A stretch of DNA of 64,000 nt from Calothrix sp. NIES-2100 (GCF_002368195.1 NZ_AP018178.1:8010645-8074644), one strand, 5' to 3'; numbered from the stretch's first letter, positions 45,347 through 55,366 are shown. The notes: generated by a model from the letters alone, not told the origin. Numbers and translations are program-made.

Positions 45347-46120
45347 TCATATTTCAGCCTTCAGTTGACTTTTGAGTTTTGCTGATACAGGAATCAAAAT
45401 ACCAGATGTGTTGGATAGTGGTATTTTTGAGCTATCTAAAGTTTGTAAACTTTCAAAAGCTGCTTCTCGAATTACTGCTTCCTCTTCCTTAGTTAATAAA
45501 AGTTGCAAACATTCAATCACATTTTGTTGTAACCCAGCATCAACCCGTTTTCGCGCAATAAGTTTAGTTAATTGACGCACAGCGATGAGACGCTTTAAGG
45601 GATCTGCTTGGGTTAAGTTATCCAATAAGCGATCGAGGTAGTCTTCTTGGCGAATTCCATAAAAATTAACAATTTGGCAGACCAACAAAATTAAAGTTAA
45701 TACAGTTCCCAAACCTTGGAGAATCACACCAGCCGCAATCCAAGGACTGTTGGAGTCAAACCAAATTGTAGCTGCTATGTAAGTGGTAAAAGTTGCAATC
45801 CCACCACTACTAACTGCCAAGATTAACTGACGGTTGGGGGGGTTGACAAACTCCTGCATTTGAGACCAGCGTTTTTGCCAGTCCCACTTCTGCATTAAGT
45901 AGACTGATAACATTACCCCAATACCGATCAGCAGCGCCAACAGAAGTTTCCAGTTCCACAACAGCATAGCAACGATAATTGTCAGGAATCCCAGAATGCC
46001 GCCTGGCCCAGAAAACCGCTGGAATTTTCGCTGCTTTGAGGCTCCTGTCTTAAGATCTGGAAGCGACCAGTTGGAAAGCTGGTTAATTAATTGCTGCCAC
46101 GAAGACAAAGCCTGCGCCAC
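45347..46120 (-). CDS. Membrane protein with C-terminal HEAT/armadillo-like helices
   Basis: A 257-residue protein. Residues about 40-90 hold two membrane helices (GFLTIIVAMLLWNWKLLLAL, then LIGIGVMLSVYLMQKW), 95-145 hold two more (AVSSGGIATFTTYIAATIWF and ILQGLGTVLTLILLVCQIV). The last ~100 residues are amphipathic helices like HEAT repeats (LTQADPLKRLIAVRQLTKLI, then EEEAVIREAAFESLQTL). Such proteins are conserved in cyanobacteria with no known function. Stands alone. Confidence 0.65.
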   Translation of the reverse strand: MAQALSSWQQLINQLSNWSLPDLKTGASKQRKFQRFSGPGGILGFLTIIVAMLLWNWKLLLALLIGIGVMLSVYLMQKWDWQKRWSQMQEFVNPPNRQLILAVSSGGIATFTTYIAATIWFDSNSPWIAAGVILQGLGTVLTLILLVCQIVNFYGIRQEDYLDRLLDNLTQADPLKRLIAVRQLTKLIARKRVDAGLQQNVIECLQLLLTKEEEAVIREAAFESLQTLDSSKIPLSNTSGILIPVSAKLKSQLKAEI

Positions 46121-46559
46121 GGTGTTTACCTATCTAGATTACAAGATTGTAGTGTATAAGTTTTACTATATATTAAGGAAAAAATACGACACCCATTTAT
46201 TCTTAAGGCTTTCGAGGCCTGTGGGCGTATTTATGCCAGCTTTTGGAGTTGCCTCACGCTGCCATCGACAATCAATAATACCTTATTTAGAAGACTTGGG
46301 TAGATTTCTGGCAGTCCCGATGAAAAAATATTTCGTCGCCATCTATCAAAACAGGGAAGGGGGACAAGGAGGACAAGGAGGACAAGAAAGCTCCAGGAGA
46401 AATAACCAATGCCCAATGACGGCAGTTGCTACAACGGGGGAAACCCCACGCCAGTTCGCTCAAGTCGGGAAACCCGCCCACGCGACTGGCTTTGCAACGC
46501 ACTGCCTCCCCAATGCCCAATGCCGAAAAACAACTGACAACTGACAACTGACAATTTAG
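46121..46559. repeat. Repeat-rich spacer
   Basis: Holds a 9-bp array GGACAAGGA near 46362-46388 (same family as 17108 and 59040), palindromes around AACGGGGGAAACCCC (46432) and GTCGGGAAACCCG (46464), and CAACTGACAACTGACAA heptamers at the right end. Frames here on both strands are spurious, being made of these repeats. Confidence 0.7.
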
Positions 46560-47144
46560 CTAAAAACAAAAACGAAAGTTATCAAGGGTAAATAGACCGT
46601 CAAACGCACTGAAGGTAACAGAATGAATACCATTTGCGTCTATAGATAACAGAGTATTGGGCGGTAAAGCGGAGTCTGAATTAGCCAGATTTGCTCCTGG
46701 TAGTACTGTTTGGGCCAGCAGTTTGCGATCGCGATCGTAAGCTGTCAACACTAGCCGCTGTGAACTTGTGACCAAAGCACTAACCCAATTGACAGGTTGC
46801 AAAAAACTCACTTCTAACAATCCACTCTTCGGCGATCCCATCAATACTGTCAAACCTGAGTGGGTGGGAAATGCTGGATTTGATGGTTGGATAGCCAAAG
46901 AATTATGAAAAATCGCACCCCAAGACTCATACTGGCGTTCTACAGTTTCAAAACATTTCAAATCATCAAAGTTTAAAGCAATACAACTAGGTGTATTTGC
47001 TGATGTAGTTTCATAAGCTTCTTTTACCGATCCCTGCCACTCTGAAGCTAAACTTTGGTTATGAATATGACACTTATCAACCGCAAATCCACTATCATCA
47101 AACTTTTGTATTTTATCTGATTGAAGAATAGCCTCCTTTCCCAT
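46560..47144 (-). CDS. Hypothetical protein, jelly-roll-like
   Basis: A 194-residue protein from ATG 47144 (a GTG one codon earlier is possible). After ~55 residues of variable N-terminus, the rest is a beta-rich domain with IALNFDDLKCFETV, GLTVLMGSPKSGLLEVSF, SALVTSSQRLVLTAYDRD and IHSVTFSAFDGLFTLDNFRF. This pattern (FDD at one end, FTLDNFRF at the other) is seen in carbohydrate-binding-like jelly-roll domains of exported bacterial proteins, but there is no signal peptide. No function is assigned. Confidence 0.6.
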   Translation of the reverse strand: MGKEAILQSDKIQKFDDSGFAVDKCHIHNQSLASEWQGSVKEAYETTSANTPSCIALNFDDLKCFETVERQYESWGAIFHNSLAIQPSNPAFPTHSGLTVLMGSPKSGLLEVSFLQPVNWVSALVTSSQRLVLTAYDRDRKLLAQTVLPGANLANSDSALPPNTLLSIDANGIHSVTFSAFDGLFTLDNFRFCF

Positions 47145-47736
47145 CACATTCCGCCTTAATATTTTCTATAGAATTAATTAATTTAATAATTCGTCATAAT
47201 TACGAGCAAAAGTGATTTTTTTTGCTGGCAGTACTAAAATTAACGACTGTTCGTCTCAGCGTTTTGACTATAGTTTACTTGCAAAAATTATCCGTAATCT
47301 TTCTGATAGATTACCATAGAAAACACATGCCATAATTAATATCTAAGTTATCCTCGCTACCTAGTTAAATCCTGATGGGGCAGGAAATAGAGGCAAAAGC
47401 AGCCAAGGTTTGTAGCAAAAAAATCACAATATCTTCATAGATAATCCAGTAATTTTACATCTACTTAATCTGACGTAGGTGAGAAGTCTCAGCATGATAG
47501 ATTCACCGATAATAGTAGAGAGCTTAACGTCAACAGGTAATACCAAGCAATTCTCCCAGATAGTCACTCACACAGGATAAGAAGGGGATGACCAAGAGAT
47601 TCTCCCCATACTCGTTGTTCTGTCTGTTAATTCTTGATGACTAGATGCTATTCCGGAAAGTAATTTAGTATAAATACTTAAGATTGACTTAAGTATCACC
47701 TAACCCAAGCAACCACAAAAGTGAATAACAATACTT
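47145..47736. other. Divergent promoter spacer
   Basis: About 590 bp, AT-rich, between divergent genes. No repeats of the families above and no small gene seen. Confidence 0.45.
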
Positions 47737-48630
47737 ATGTTTCAACCACTAGGATTTGAGCAACGCTCGATAATCACCTCCCTGGGGAGAATAGTGTACT
47801 ATACGAACACTCTTTCACTTTGGCAAGACGATACTGCTAAAGACGAACGGAAAACTTTAGTGTTTCTCCACGGATTTGGTGGTGGATCTTCTGCTTATGA
47901 ATGGTCTAAAGTTTATCCAGCTTTCGCCAGCGACTATCGCATTCTTGCACCAGACTTACTAGGTTGGGGTAGATCTGAGCATTTAGGACGCAATTATGTC
48001 CTTGAAGATTACTTCAAAACGATTCAGGAGTTTTTGCAGCAGACTTGTATAGCCCCAGTCACAGTGATCGCTTCTTCCCTCACCGCAGCGATGATAATTA
48101 GAGTGGCGATCGCTCATCCTAATTTATTCCAATCTTTAATTCTCACTACACCCGCTGGACTGTCTGATTTTGGTGAAGATTACTCACGCAGTTTTTTTGC
48201 GCAGTTAGCCAGCGTTCCCATTGTGGATCGGTTGTTGTACAGTACGGGAGTTGCAACCAGTAACGGAATTCGCACTTTCCTAGAGCAACGACAATTTGCC
48301 CAGCCTAGCCGAGTTGACCAAGAAATTGTCGATGCCTATCTAGAATCTGCACAACAGCCTAATGCTGAATACACGGCGCTGTCTTTTGTTCGCGGTGATT
48401 TGTGCTTTGATTTATCTTTATATATTCAGCAATTGACTACTCCCACCGCGATTATTTGGGGACAAAAGTCACAATTTACCGCCCCGGAAATTGGCCGCCG
48501 TCTCGCCGATCTCAATCCCCAAGCGATTAGAGTTTTTCAACAACTTGAAGATGTGGGATTAACGCCACAGTTAGAATTACCGGCGGTGACGATTGGATTA
48601 ATTCGCCGCTTTTTACCTATGCTGAATTAA
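47737..48630 (+). CDS. Alpha/beta-hydrolase fold protein lacking a complete triad
   Basis: A 297-residue protein with clear fold signatures: VFLHGFGGGSSAYEW (oxyanion loop) and PDLLGWGRSEHLG. At the nucleophile elbow it has VIASSLTAAM instead of GxSxG. Where WGxxD carries the acid, it has WGQKSQF, and where GHxPxxExP carries the base, it has VGLTPQLELP, with Leu for His. The acid and histidine are missing, so it is probably not a normal hydrolase. A binding or structural role is possible. No operon partners; the next gene is 160 bp downstream on the same strand. Confidence 0.8.
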   Translation: MFQPLGFEQRSIITSLGRIVYYTNTLSLWQDDTAKDERKTLVFLHGFGGGSSAYEWSKVYPAFASDYRILAPDLLGWGRSEHLGRNYVLEDYFKTIQEFLQQTCIAPVTVIASSLTAAMIIRVAIAHPNLFQSLILTTPAGLSDFGEDYSRSFFAQLASVPIVDRLLYSTGVATSNGIRTFLEQRQFAQPSRVDQEIVDAYLESAQQPNAEYTALSFVRGDLCFDLSLYIQQLTTPTAIIWGQKSQFTAPEIGRRLADLNPQAIRVFQQLEDVGLTPQLELPAVTIGLIRRFLPMLN

Positions 48631-48795
48631 TGATGATCTTCCCCTGGCTGTGGGGGTTAATGTGCAACCTCACATAGAGTTGCTATCAGGAAAATTATTG
48701 TAGGGAACAGCCGAAATCTTTAAGGGCAAGCAGACAATCTTAATGATGCTGTGTCCCTACCATGTATAGTACTCCAACGAGCGCGGATTTTTACC

Positions 48796-49926
48796 ATGCA
48801 GCCAGTTATTGAAACAATTTTTTTACGTCAAATGGCTTCAGGCGATCGCCTATCTCTACAAGTTTACAAATTTATCGGCGCTCATCCCGGCAAAAAAGTT
48901 TACATTCAATCTAATCTCCACGGTGCAGAAATTGCTGGTAATGCAGTTATTCACCAAATTATCGAGTTTTTGCTATTACTAAAGGATACAAATTTAGTTG
49001 GAGAAATTTGGCTAGTTCCTGTTTGTAATCCAATGGGAGTAAATGAGCGTTCTCACCATTTTTCTCCTGGAAGATACTGTGTTTACGAAGCCAAAGACTG
49101 GAATCGGATCTTTTGGGACTACGAGAAAGAGGCTGATGATTTAGTAAATTTTACTCAATCTCAACTTCATCTTGATGCAGAGGTTGTCCGAGAAAATTAT
49201 CTAGCGAGAATTAAACAAAAGTTTACCAAAATCATCGAAAAAATTAATTCCTCTGCTGGACTACCTTATACTGAGCAGTTTGCTTACCAACTACAATCTT
49301 TGAGTTTAGATGCAGATTATTTGATCGACTTACACAGTTCGACCAATCAAGCAATAAACTATCTTTATTACTTCCAAAATCGCGAAGACAGTGCTAAATA
49401 CTTCCTGCTTGATTATGGAATTTTACTATATCCATATGATGGTGATGCGTTTGATGAAGCATTTATCAAACCTTGGTTAGCACTAGAAGCTTGTTTTCAA
49501 CAGCTTGGGAGAAATATTAAGTTTGATATCGAAGCTTGGACACTCGAACTTGGTACAGGAATGCAGATGAACCCTGATTCAGTTACCAAAGGTATTTTAG
49601 GGATAAAAAATTATTTAGCACAAAAAGGTGTGTTGCGAATTCCTGAGTTTCCTATCGCACAAACCACAGATCAGCAAATGACTTTTTCAGCTACAAGTAA
49701 AGTGATCAAATATTATGCGATCGCAGGTGGGATGATTCAATCGCGAGTTCAATTAGGTAGTAAAGTCAAAGTTAAAGACAGACTCTATCAAATTCTCAGT
49801 TTCAACAAAGAAAGTCAATTGCCTCAGGTGATTGATATCTTTGCTGAACATGATGGAATAGTTTATGAGATTTCAACTAATCAAGCCGTAAATCAAGGCG
49901 AATTTGTACTCAGAATTATTCAGTAG
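48796..49926 (+). CDS. Succinylglutamate desuccinylase/aspartoacylase-type (M14) metallohydrolase
   Basis: A 376-residue protein. ATG at 48796 is preferred to GTG at 48751, because family homology starts there. Zinc ligands: NLHGAEIAG (His and Glu of HxxE) and DLHSS (second His); the catalytic Glu is in LELGTGMQMNP. Residues 35-265 make the carboxypeptidase-like core, and the last ~90 residues are the beta-barrel tail of the aspartoacylase type (IAGGMIQSRVQLGSKVKVKD). Removes an acyl or amino-acid group from an amide; substrate unknown. A decayed fragment of a close paralogue lies 240 bp downstream. Confidence 0.85.
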   Translation: MQPVIETIFLRQMASGDRLSLQVYKFIGAHPGKKVYIQSNLHGAEIAGNAVIHQIIEFLLLLKDTNLVGEIWLVPVCNPMGVNERSHHFSPGRYCVYEAKDWNRIFWDYEKEADDLVNFTQSQLHLDAEVVRENYLARIKQKFTKIIEKINSSAGLPYTEQFAYQLQSLSLDADYLIDLHSSTNQAINYLYYFQNREDSAKYFLLDYGILLYPYDGDAFDEAFIKPWLALEACFQQLGRNIKFDIEAWTLELGTGMQMNPDSVTKGILGIKNYLAQKGVLRIPEFPIAQTTDQQMTFSATSKVIKYYAIAGGMIQSRVQLGSKVKVKDRLYQILSFNKESQLPQVIDIFAEHDGIVYEISTNQAVNQGEFVLRIIQ

Positions 49927-50945
49927 TTAGTAGGTAGGCATGAATAAACCTAACTATGTAACAAAATGTAAATTACTCAAAACCCTTGCGATTGCTTCAC
50001 TCCGGTTCCCTGCGTACCCTGCGGGAAGGCGTTCCGCCAACGCAATGACGTAGTTATAAATTTTCGCGCCCACCTACTTTGCTGCGGAATTTTCTGTTCT
50101 TGGTATTTCTGGCATAATGACAGACACTTGCAGCACCAAAAGTCCAAGAAGAAAACTGTATATTTAGTTACTCATAAAAAGAAGTTGATGATTTAGTAGC
50201 TTTTACTAAATCTCAACTTCCGAATTAGATAGAGAGGTCGTCCGACAAAATTATCTAACTATAGTTAAATCAACAATTATCAAAACTTTATAAAGAATTA
50301 ATTCTTCTGGGAAAATATTATGCGATCGCATTTCGTATGCTCTCACCCAATGTTGCTAGTATAGTCAGGATAGTGCTTCATCGCCACATAGTTTTGATCT
50401 GTTCTTAGTCAGCACTTCGCTTTAAAAATACCGGACTAAAGTCCTGACTACAAATAAGTATTGAAAAATATAATTTAAAATCTAAGAGGATTTCTATACA
50501 ACTCTTATTTAATTTTTCCACAGCTAGATAAACCTCAAAAAGCCTTTTTTATTCAACCTTCTTCCCTCCCCAAGTAATTTATCCGCATCAACTCGGATGG
50601 TTATATGATTAATTTTTCTTAACATAGATTAGCTGCCGATAATATTTTTGTTTGCGATCATAGCAATGTATCGATATTGCCTTGACAAATTACAAGGGCT
50701 TGCCATTTATAGCTATGAGTAGCACAATGCCAGACAATTGCTGCACAGTGTTATCATTAGATCAATACCCAATAAGAGAGAAAAATTCCCGTCTTGGGAA
50801 TGCTCTTATGTCTTTTTTAAGATTGGAACACAATATATTTAGTAGTAGATTAAACTTAAGCAGAGGCAATCCCCAGAAAATGCCAGGGTGATCTTATGAT
50901 TATTACTCGTCTAGCAAAACAAACAACTTATCCCAACTATAAAAT
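49927..50945. other. Spacer with palindromic repeat and gene relic
   Basis: A dispersed palindrome lies at about 49991-50050 (CTGCGTACCCTGCGGGAAGG...). A relic of the upstream gene is listed separately. A 69-codon frame at 50682-50891 has no ribosome site or homology I can see; I do not call it. The era promoter is near 50880-50945. Confidence 0.5.
50168..50315 (+). pseudogene. Fragment of a paralogue of the M14-type gene
   Basis: The stretch GAAGTTGATGATTTAGTAGC and onward matches 49125-49270 of the neighbouring gene along about 145 bp: GATGATTTAGTA, TTTTACT.AATCTCAACTT, GAGGT.GTCCGA.AAAATTAT and AATTAATTC.TCTG are shared, with many substitutions and a stop (TTAGATAG). It is a degraded duplication, without start or end. 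Confidence 0.75.
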
Positions 50946-51920
50946 ATGACGGTGGAGCTAAAGGTGACAAGTATTGATAATCACATCTTCTCTTTTTCAG
51001 GAGAAGTATCGATTCCCCAGGCTCCTCCTGAATTTAAGTCTGGTTTCATCGGCATTATTGGTCGCCCTAATGTCGGTAAATCTACTTTAATGAATCAATT
51101 AGTAGGACAAAAAGTTGCTATTACATCTCCAGTAGCACAGACTACACGTAATCGGTTAAGAGGGATTTTAACTACACCACAAGCGCAGCTAATTTTTGTA
51201 GATACACCAGGAATTCATAAACCCCATCATCAATTGGGAGAAGTACTGGTGCAAAATGCCAAAATTGCCATAGAGTCAGTGGATGTAGTGTTATTTGTGG
51301 TAGATGGAACAGTAGCTTGTGGAGCAGGCGATCGCTTTATTGCTGAGTTGCTCAGTCGCAGTCAGACACCAGTAATTTTGGGAGTGAACAAAATCGATCA
51401 ACAACCCACAGATGCCCAGTCGATAGATGATAGTTACACACACTTAGCTGAGTCTTACCAATGGCAAACGGTGAAATTTTCTGCCAAGACTGGTGTGGGA
51501 TTGCCAGAATTGCAAGACGTATTAATTGAACATTTAGAGAACGGCCCCTTTTACTATCCGCCGGACTTGGTAACCGACCAGCCAGAACGGTTTATTATGG
51601 GCGAATTGATTCGCGAACAGATTTTGCTGTTAACGCGCGAAGAAGTTCCCCATTCAGTAGCGATCGCCATTGATCTAGTAGAAGAAACCCCAAGTATTAC
51701 CCGCGTACTCGCCACCATCAACGTTGAGCGAGATTCCCAAAAAGGAATTCTCATTGGCAAAGGTGGCTCAATGCTCAAAGCCATTGGTAGTGAAGCTCGC
51801 GAACAAATTCAAAAGTTGATTTCCGGCAAAGTCTACCTCGAATTATTCGTCAAAGTTCAACCAAAATGGCGTCAGTCTCGCGTTAGTTTAGCAGAGTTAG
51901 GATATCGCGTGGAAGAATAG
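50946..51920 (+). CDS. era: GTPase Era
   Basis: A 324-residue GTPase. G1 GRPNVGKSTLMNQL, G3 DTPGIHKP, G4 NKID, and the Era-specific effector QTTRNRLRGI are all present; the C-terminal KH domain carries IGKGGSMLKAIGSEAR. It binds 16S rRNA and helps 30S maturation. About 30 extra N-terminal residues precede the G domain compared with E. coli Era. Followed by the response regulator gene, with heptamer repeats between. Confidence 0.96.
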   Translation: MTVELKVTSIDNHIFSFSGEVSIPQAPPEFKSGFIGIIGRPNVGKSTLMNQLVGQKVAITSPVAQTTRNRLRGILTTPQAQLIFVDTPGIHKPHHQLGEVLVQNAKIAIESVDVVLFVVDGTVACGAGDRFIAELLSRSQTPVILGVNKIDQQPTDAQSIDDSYTHLAESYQWQTVKFSAKTGVGLPELQDVLIEHLENGPFYYPPDLVTDQPERFIMGELIREQILLLTREEVPHSVAIAIDLVEETPSITRVLATINVERDSQKGILIGKGGSMLKAIGSEAREQIQKLISGKVYLELFVKVQPKWRQSRVSLAELGYRVEE

Positions 51921-52016
51921 TAAAGTTAGTCATTGGTCATTGGTCATTGGTCATTAGTCAAAAAACAAAGGACAAAGGACAACTGACTAATGACTCTTAA
52001 TTGTTAACTACTATCG

Positions 52017-52700
52017 ATGAGAATGTCTCCAGATACTAGCTCCTTCTTAAATCTGCCAACAGATGCACCGCCATTGCGGGTTTTAATTGTTGAAGACGAT
52101 CCGATGATGCAACTGGGACTTGAACAATCCTTAATGGTTCATTCCCAGTTGGAAATTGTCGGACAAGCAGAAGATGGCTATTTAGGTGTGCAAGCAGCAC
52201 TGCAACTAAAACCGGACTTGGTAGTGATGGATATCGGGTTACCACGACTCGATGGAATTGCGGCGACACAGCAAATTAAAGCCGCATTACCAGACACTCA
52301 TGTAGTGATGCTGACATCTCACCAAACGGAGACAGAAATCATTGCCGCCTTATCTAGCGGTGCAGATGCCTATTGTATCAAAGGTGCTAGTGTCGAGAGG
52401 CTTTTAAGTGCGATCGCCGCCGCAGTTGATGGCGCAACTTATCTTGATCCCCAAATTGCGCGACGAGTAATTGAAAATCTCCGCCCCCCCACCGCCAAGG
52501 GAAACACCGCTAATCTTTCGGCTCGTGAGTTGGAAGTATTGAAACTAATGGTAGACGGTTTAAGTAACCCAGAGATTGCCGAAAAACTTTATCTCAGCCC
52601 CAATACTGTGAAAACTCACGTCCGGGGGATTATGAATAAATTAGCAGTAGACGATCGCGTGCAGGCAGCAGTTGTCGCCCTGCGTTCAGGATTGGTTTGA
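52017..52700 (+). CDS. LuxR/NarL-family response regulator
   Basis: A 227-residue protein. Receiver (about 18-135): VLIVEDDPMM acid pair, phospho-Asp in LVVMDIGLPRLDG, T of MLTSH, K of YCIKG. C-terminal LuxR helix-turn-helix (about 163-225): LSARELEVLKLMVDGLSNPE, then LYLSPNTVKTHV. ATGs at 52017 and 52023 are both possible. No histidine kinase gene is adjacent. Target genes unknown. Confidence 0.92.
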   Translation: MRMSPDTSSFLNLPTDAPPLRVLIVEDDPMMQLGLEQSLMVHSQLEIVGQAEDGYLGVQAALQLKPDLVVMDIGLPRLDGIAATQQIKAALPDTHVVMLTSHQTETEIIAALSSGADAYCIKGASVERLLSAIAAAVDGATYLDPQIARRVIENLRPPTAKGNTANLSARELEVLKLMVDGLSNPEIAEKLYLSPNTVKTHVRGIMNKLAVDDRVQAAVVALRSGLV

Positions 52701-52747
52701 TCGCCACAACAGTCAACCGTCAAGCGTCAACATCAACCATAATTAAT

Positions 52748-53869
52748 TCACCTCCCAAAACCAGGAATTAATCGCTTGAGGGCACGATTAACCACATCAC
52801 CATAGCGCAGTTCGCCACAGAAAATTTTACCCATAAATTGGGCACCAGAAGGAACCTTGGCACCAACGTTGTAGCCCATTTTCGGAAAGCGATAAAATGC
52901 ATTAGCTAATTTTTGCGCCCAAGCCATATCCGTTCCCCATTGTTCGTTAATGGCATTGGTATATTCTTCTACAGCGTTGATATCGCCTGCAAGCGCCTGG
53001 TTAATAGCATTTGCTGCTAGCAACCCGCTAAAAATCGAAGGGCGAATACCTTCTGCTGTCATGGGATCAACTACACAAGCCGCTTCTCCAGCCAAAACAG
53101 CATTTTGGGTGTGTAGCTTTTGATTTCCATTCCACAAGGAAATGGGATGACCATATTGCTGGCAAATTTTGACATCTACATTAAAGGATTGGGCGTATTC
53201 ATCTAAAATTTTCTTGAAGTCTTGGGGTGTGCCACCAATAAACGTCCCGACACCAATGGAATACCCTTCAGCTTTAGGGAAATTCCAAATGTAGCCATTT
53301 TTGACTAAGCCAAATTCAAAATGAGCCAAAGATTTGTTTTCTACATTGGCGGGAACTTCTGCTTCTAAAGCGCCTGCTAAGTGGCGTTTACGGTCTTTAA
53401 AGCCTAGCCATTTAGCCATCGGCCCTTTAGCGCCATCAGCTGCGATTAAGTAGCGACCTGTAACAGGGCGATTGGCTGTATTCACCTGCCAAGAATCTCC
53501 TTTAAACTCAATCCCCGTTACTTCTGTATTATCTTGTAGTGTCGCTCCTTGTTTCTTTGCTTGTTGGACTAGGAAATGGTCAAAAACATCGCGCCGCACC
53601 ATCCAAATCGGTTCTTTAACACCGATTTTCGCCTCTATTGCTTCTTCTAAGTTCCAGGTAAAGCGCAGAGAGTCTACCTTTACAGAAATTGCTGGGCTAA
53701 AATCAAAGTCAAACCATTGGGCGATCGCAGGTGACACTCCACCACCACAGGGTTTATATCTAGGTAGAGATTCTTTTTCTAAAACTAATACTGAGCGACC
53801 CTGCTTGGCCAAATGATATGCAGCGGTTCCACCAGATGGCCCAGCTCCAACGATAATACAGTCGTACAT
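52748..53869 (-). CDS. Geranylgeranyl reductase family FAD-dependent oxidoreductase
   Basis: A 373-residue flavoprotein. The ATG at 53869 sits right before the dinucleotide-binding motif DCIIVGAGPSGGTAAYHLAK (GxGxxG); the longer frame upstream has no homology. Motif LPRYKPCGGGVSP and the FAD-closing AVLAGEAACVVDPMTAEGIR are hallmarks of geranylgeranyl reductases. The family saturates isoprenoid chains of chlorophyll, tocopherol or lipid precursors. Cyanobacteria usually have a separate ChlP of about 406 residues, so this is likely a paralogue with another substrate. Confidence 0.85.
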   Translation of the reverse strand: MYDCIIVGAGPSGGTAAYHLAKQGRSVLVLEKESLPRYKPCGGGVSPAIAQWFDFDFSPAISVKVDSLRFTWNLEEAIEAKIGVKEPIWMVRRDVFDHFLVQQAKKQGATLQDNTEVTGIEFKGDSWQVNTANRPVTGRYLIAADGAKGPMAKWLGFKDRKRHLAGALEAEVPANVENKSLAHFEFGLVKNGYIWNFPKAEGYSIGVGTFIGGTPQDFKKILDEYAQSFNVDVKICQQYGHPISLWNGNQKLHTQNAVLAGEAACVVDPMTAEGIRPSIFSGLLAANAINQALAGDINAVEEYTNAINEQWGTDMAWAQKLANAFYRFPKMGYNVGAKVPSGAQFMGKIFCGELRYGDVVNRALKRLIPGFGR

Positions 53870-54102
53870 ATGGTTGAATTTTTGCTCCTCACTTAGCCCA
53901 CACAAAGTCTTTGTTCAGGGCGCATACAAAATTCTAGCTTATTACGTGAAACCACAGACAAACACCGATGGCTAGCGATGAATATCTGTGGTTTCAGGTT
54001 TAAAAATTTGACTAGAGTCAAGAGTCAATGGTCAAGAGTCAATGGTCATCAGTTATTTTTTCTAGCCCCTAGCCCCTAGCCCCTAGACTCTAGTCCCTTA
54101 AC

Positions 54103-54651
54103 TTAGACAGTGGTAATGTCTTTTTCTTTTTCTGCCAATAATTCATCAATTCTGGCAGTGTATTTATTAGTTAATTTTTGCAATTTGTCTTGTAGATCGC
54201 GGGATTCATCTTCGGAAATTTCCGTGTTTTTTTCCTGTTTGCGAATGGAGTCTACTGCATCGCGGCGGATGTTACGAATTCCCACACGGCCTTCTTCGGC
54301 ATATTTAGCAGCAATTTTGACAAGTTCTTTACGGCGATCGCTTGTTAAAGGCGGGATATTCAACCGAATTACAGAACCATCATTGCTAGGGGTTAAACCC
54401 ACATCTGACAAGGAAATTGCCTTTTCCACAATGTTCAAGCTACTGCGATCGTAAGGTTGAATCAGAATGGTTGAGGCATCAGGTGTGCTAATATTTGCCA
54501 GTGATTTTAAAGACGTAGGCGTACCGTAATATTCCACCAATACTTTATCTAGTAGACTCGCATTGGCTCGACCAGTACGAATCGTGTTAAATGCTCGTTG
54601 AGTTGCCTCAACAGTATGTTGCATTTTACTCTCAGCTTCAGCTAATTTCAC
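54103..54651 (-). CDS. frr: Ribosome recycling factor
   Basis: A 182-residue protein, GTG start at 54651 with GGGAGG 6 nt upstream (the TTG 5 codons earlier is unlikely). Sequence shows the RRF coiled-coil head and tail: MQHTVEATQRAFNTIRTGRA, LLDKVLVEYYGTPT, IRLNIPPLTSDRRKELVK. It splits ribosomes after termination with EF-G. Its start overlaps the end of pyrH by 14 nt, the usual bacterial pyrH-frr pair, translationally coupled. Confidence 0.97.
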   Translation of the reverse strand: MKLAEAESKMQHTVEATQRAFNTIRTGRANASLLDKVLVEYYGTPTSLKSLANISTPDASTILIQPYDRSSLNIVEKAISLSDVGLTPSNDGSVIRLNIPPLTSDRRKELVKIAAKYAEEGRVGIRNIRRDAVDSIRKQEKNTEISEDESRDLQDKLQKLTNKYTARIDELLAEKEKDITTV

Positions 54652-55366
54652 AAGAACCTCCCACAAGGGTGCCGATGGATTCTCCCATGACTGCTCGGTG
54701 GATATTACCTCGCACCGTTAAGTCAAAGACAAGAATTGGGATGTTATTTTCTTTACACAAAGCAATCGCCGTAGTATCCATTACCCGTAAATCTTTAGCC
54801 AAAACATGGGCATACGTGAGGCTGGTGTAACGCTTGGCATCAGGATAGACATGGGGATCGGCATCGTAGACTCCGTCTACCTTGGTGGCTTTAAAAATCA
54901 CTTCGGCATCGATTTCTGCTGCTCTTAATGCCGCAGTGGTATCAGTGGTAAAAAAAGGATTACCTGAACCAGCGCCAAAAATTACCACCCGCCCCTTCTC
55001 AAGATGACGGATGGCACGACGACGAATATAAGGTTCCGCTAATTCTTGCATAGCGATCGCGGTTTGCACTCGCGTCTGTACCCCTATTCGTTCTAGTGAA
55101 TCTTGCAGCGTCATGGCGTTCATTACCGTGGCAATCATCCCGATGTAGTCAGCGGTTGCGCGGTCCATACCCGCCGATGCCGCTTTGACACCACGAAAAA
55201 TATTGCCGCCGCCAACGACGATCGCGATTTGAACGCCAGTGGCTACCACTTCTCCCACTTCTTGTGCTATTTCTTTGACCACTTCTGGATCAATACCATA
55301 GCCCATGTTGCCCATCAAAGCTTCACCGCTCAGTTTAAGTAAAACCCGTCGGTAATTCGTTCCCAT
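54638..55366 (-). CDS. pyrH: Uridylate kinase (UMP kinase)
   Basis: A 242-residue protein; the ATG at 55366 gives the standard length and begins MGTNYRRVLLKLSGEALMG. VVGGGNIFRG (UMP site), GNPFFTTDTTAALRA and FKATKVDGVYDADP are diagnostic. Phosphorylates UMP to UDP, usually as a hexamer regulated by UTP and GTP. Overlaps frr. Confidence 0.97.
   Translation of the reverse strand: MGTNYRRVLLKLSGEALMGNMGYGIDPEVVKEIAQEVGEVVATGVQIAIVVGGGNIFRGVKAASAGMDRATADYIGMIATVMNAMTLQDSLERIGVQTRVQTAIAMQELAEPYIRRRAIRHLEKGRVVIFGAGSGNPFFTTDTTAALRAAEIDAEVIFKATKVDGVYDADPHVYPDAKRYTSLTYAHVLAKDLRVMDTTAIALCKENNIPILVFDLTVRGNIHRAVMGESIGTLVGGSCEIS

Noticed and set aside
45996..46544. Plus-strand frame of 182 codons
   Set aside because: Overlaps the membrane protein gene on the other strand and then runs through repeat DNA; no homology visible.
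50682..50891. Plus-strand frame of 69 codons upstream of era
   Set aside because: No ribosome site and no recognisable domain; likely the promoter region of era.
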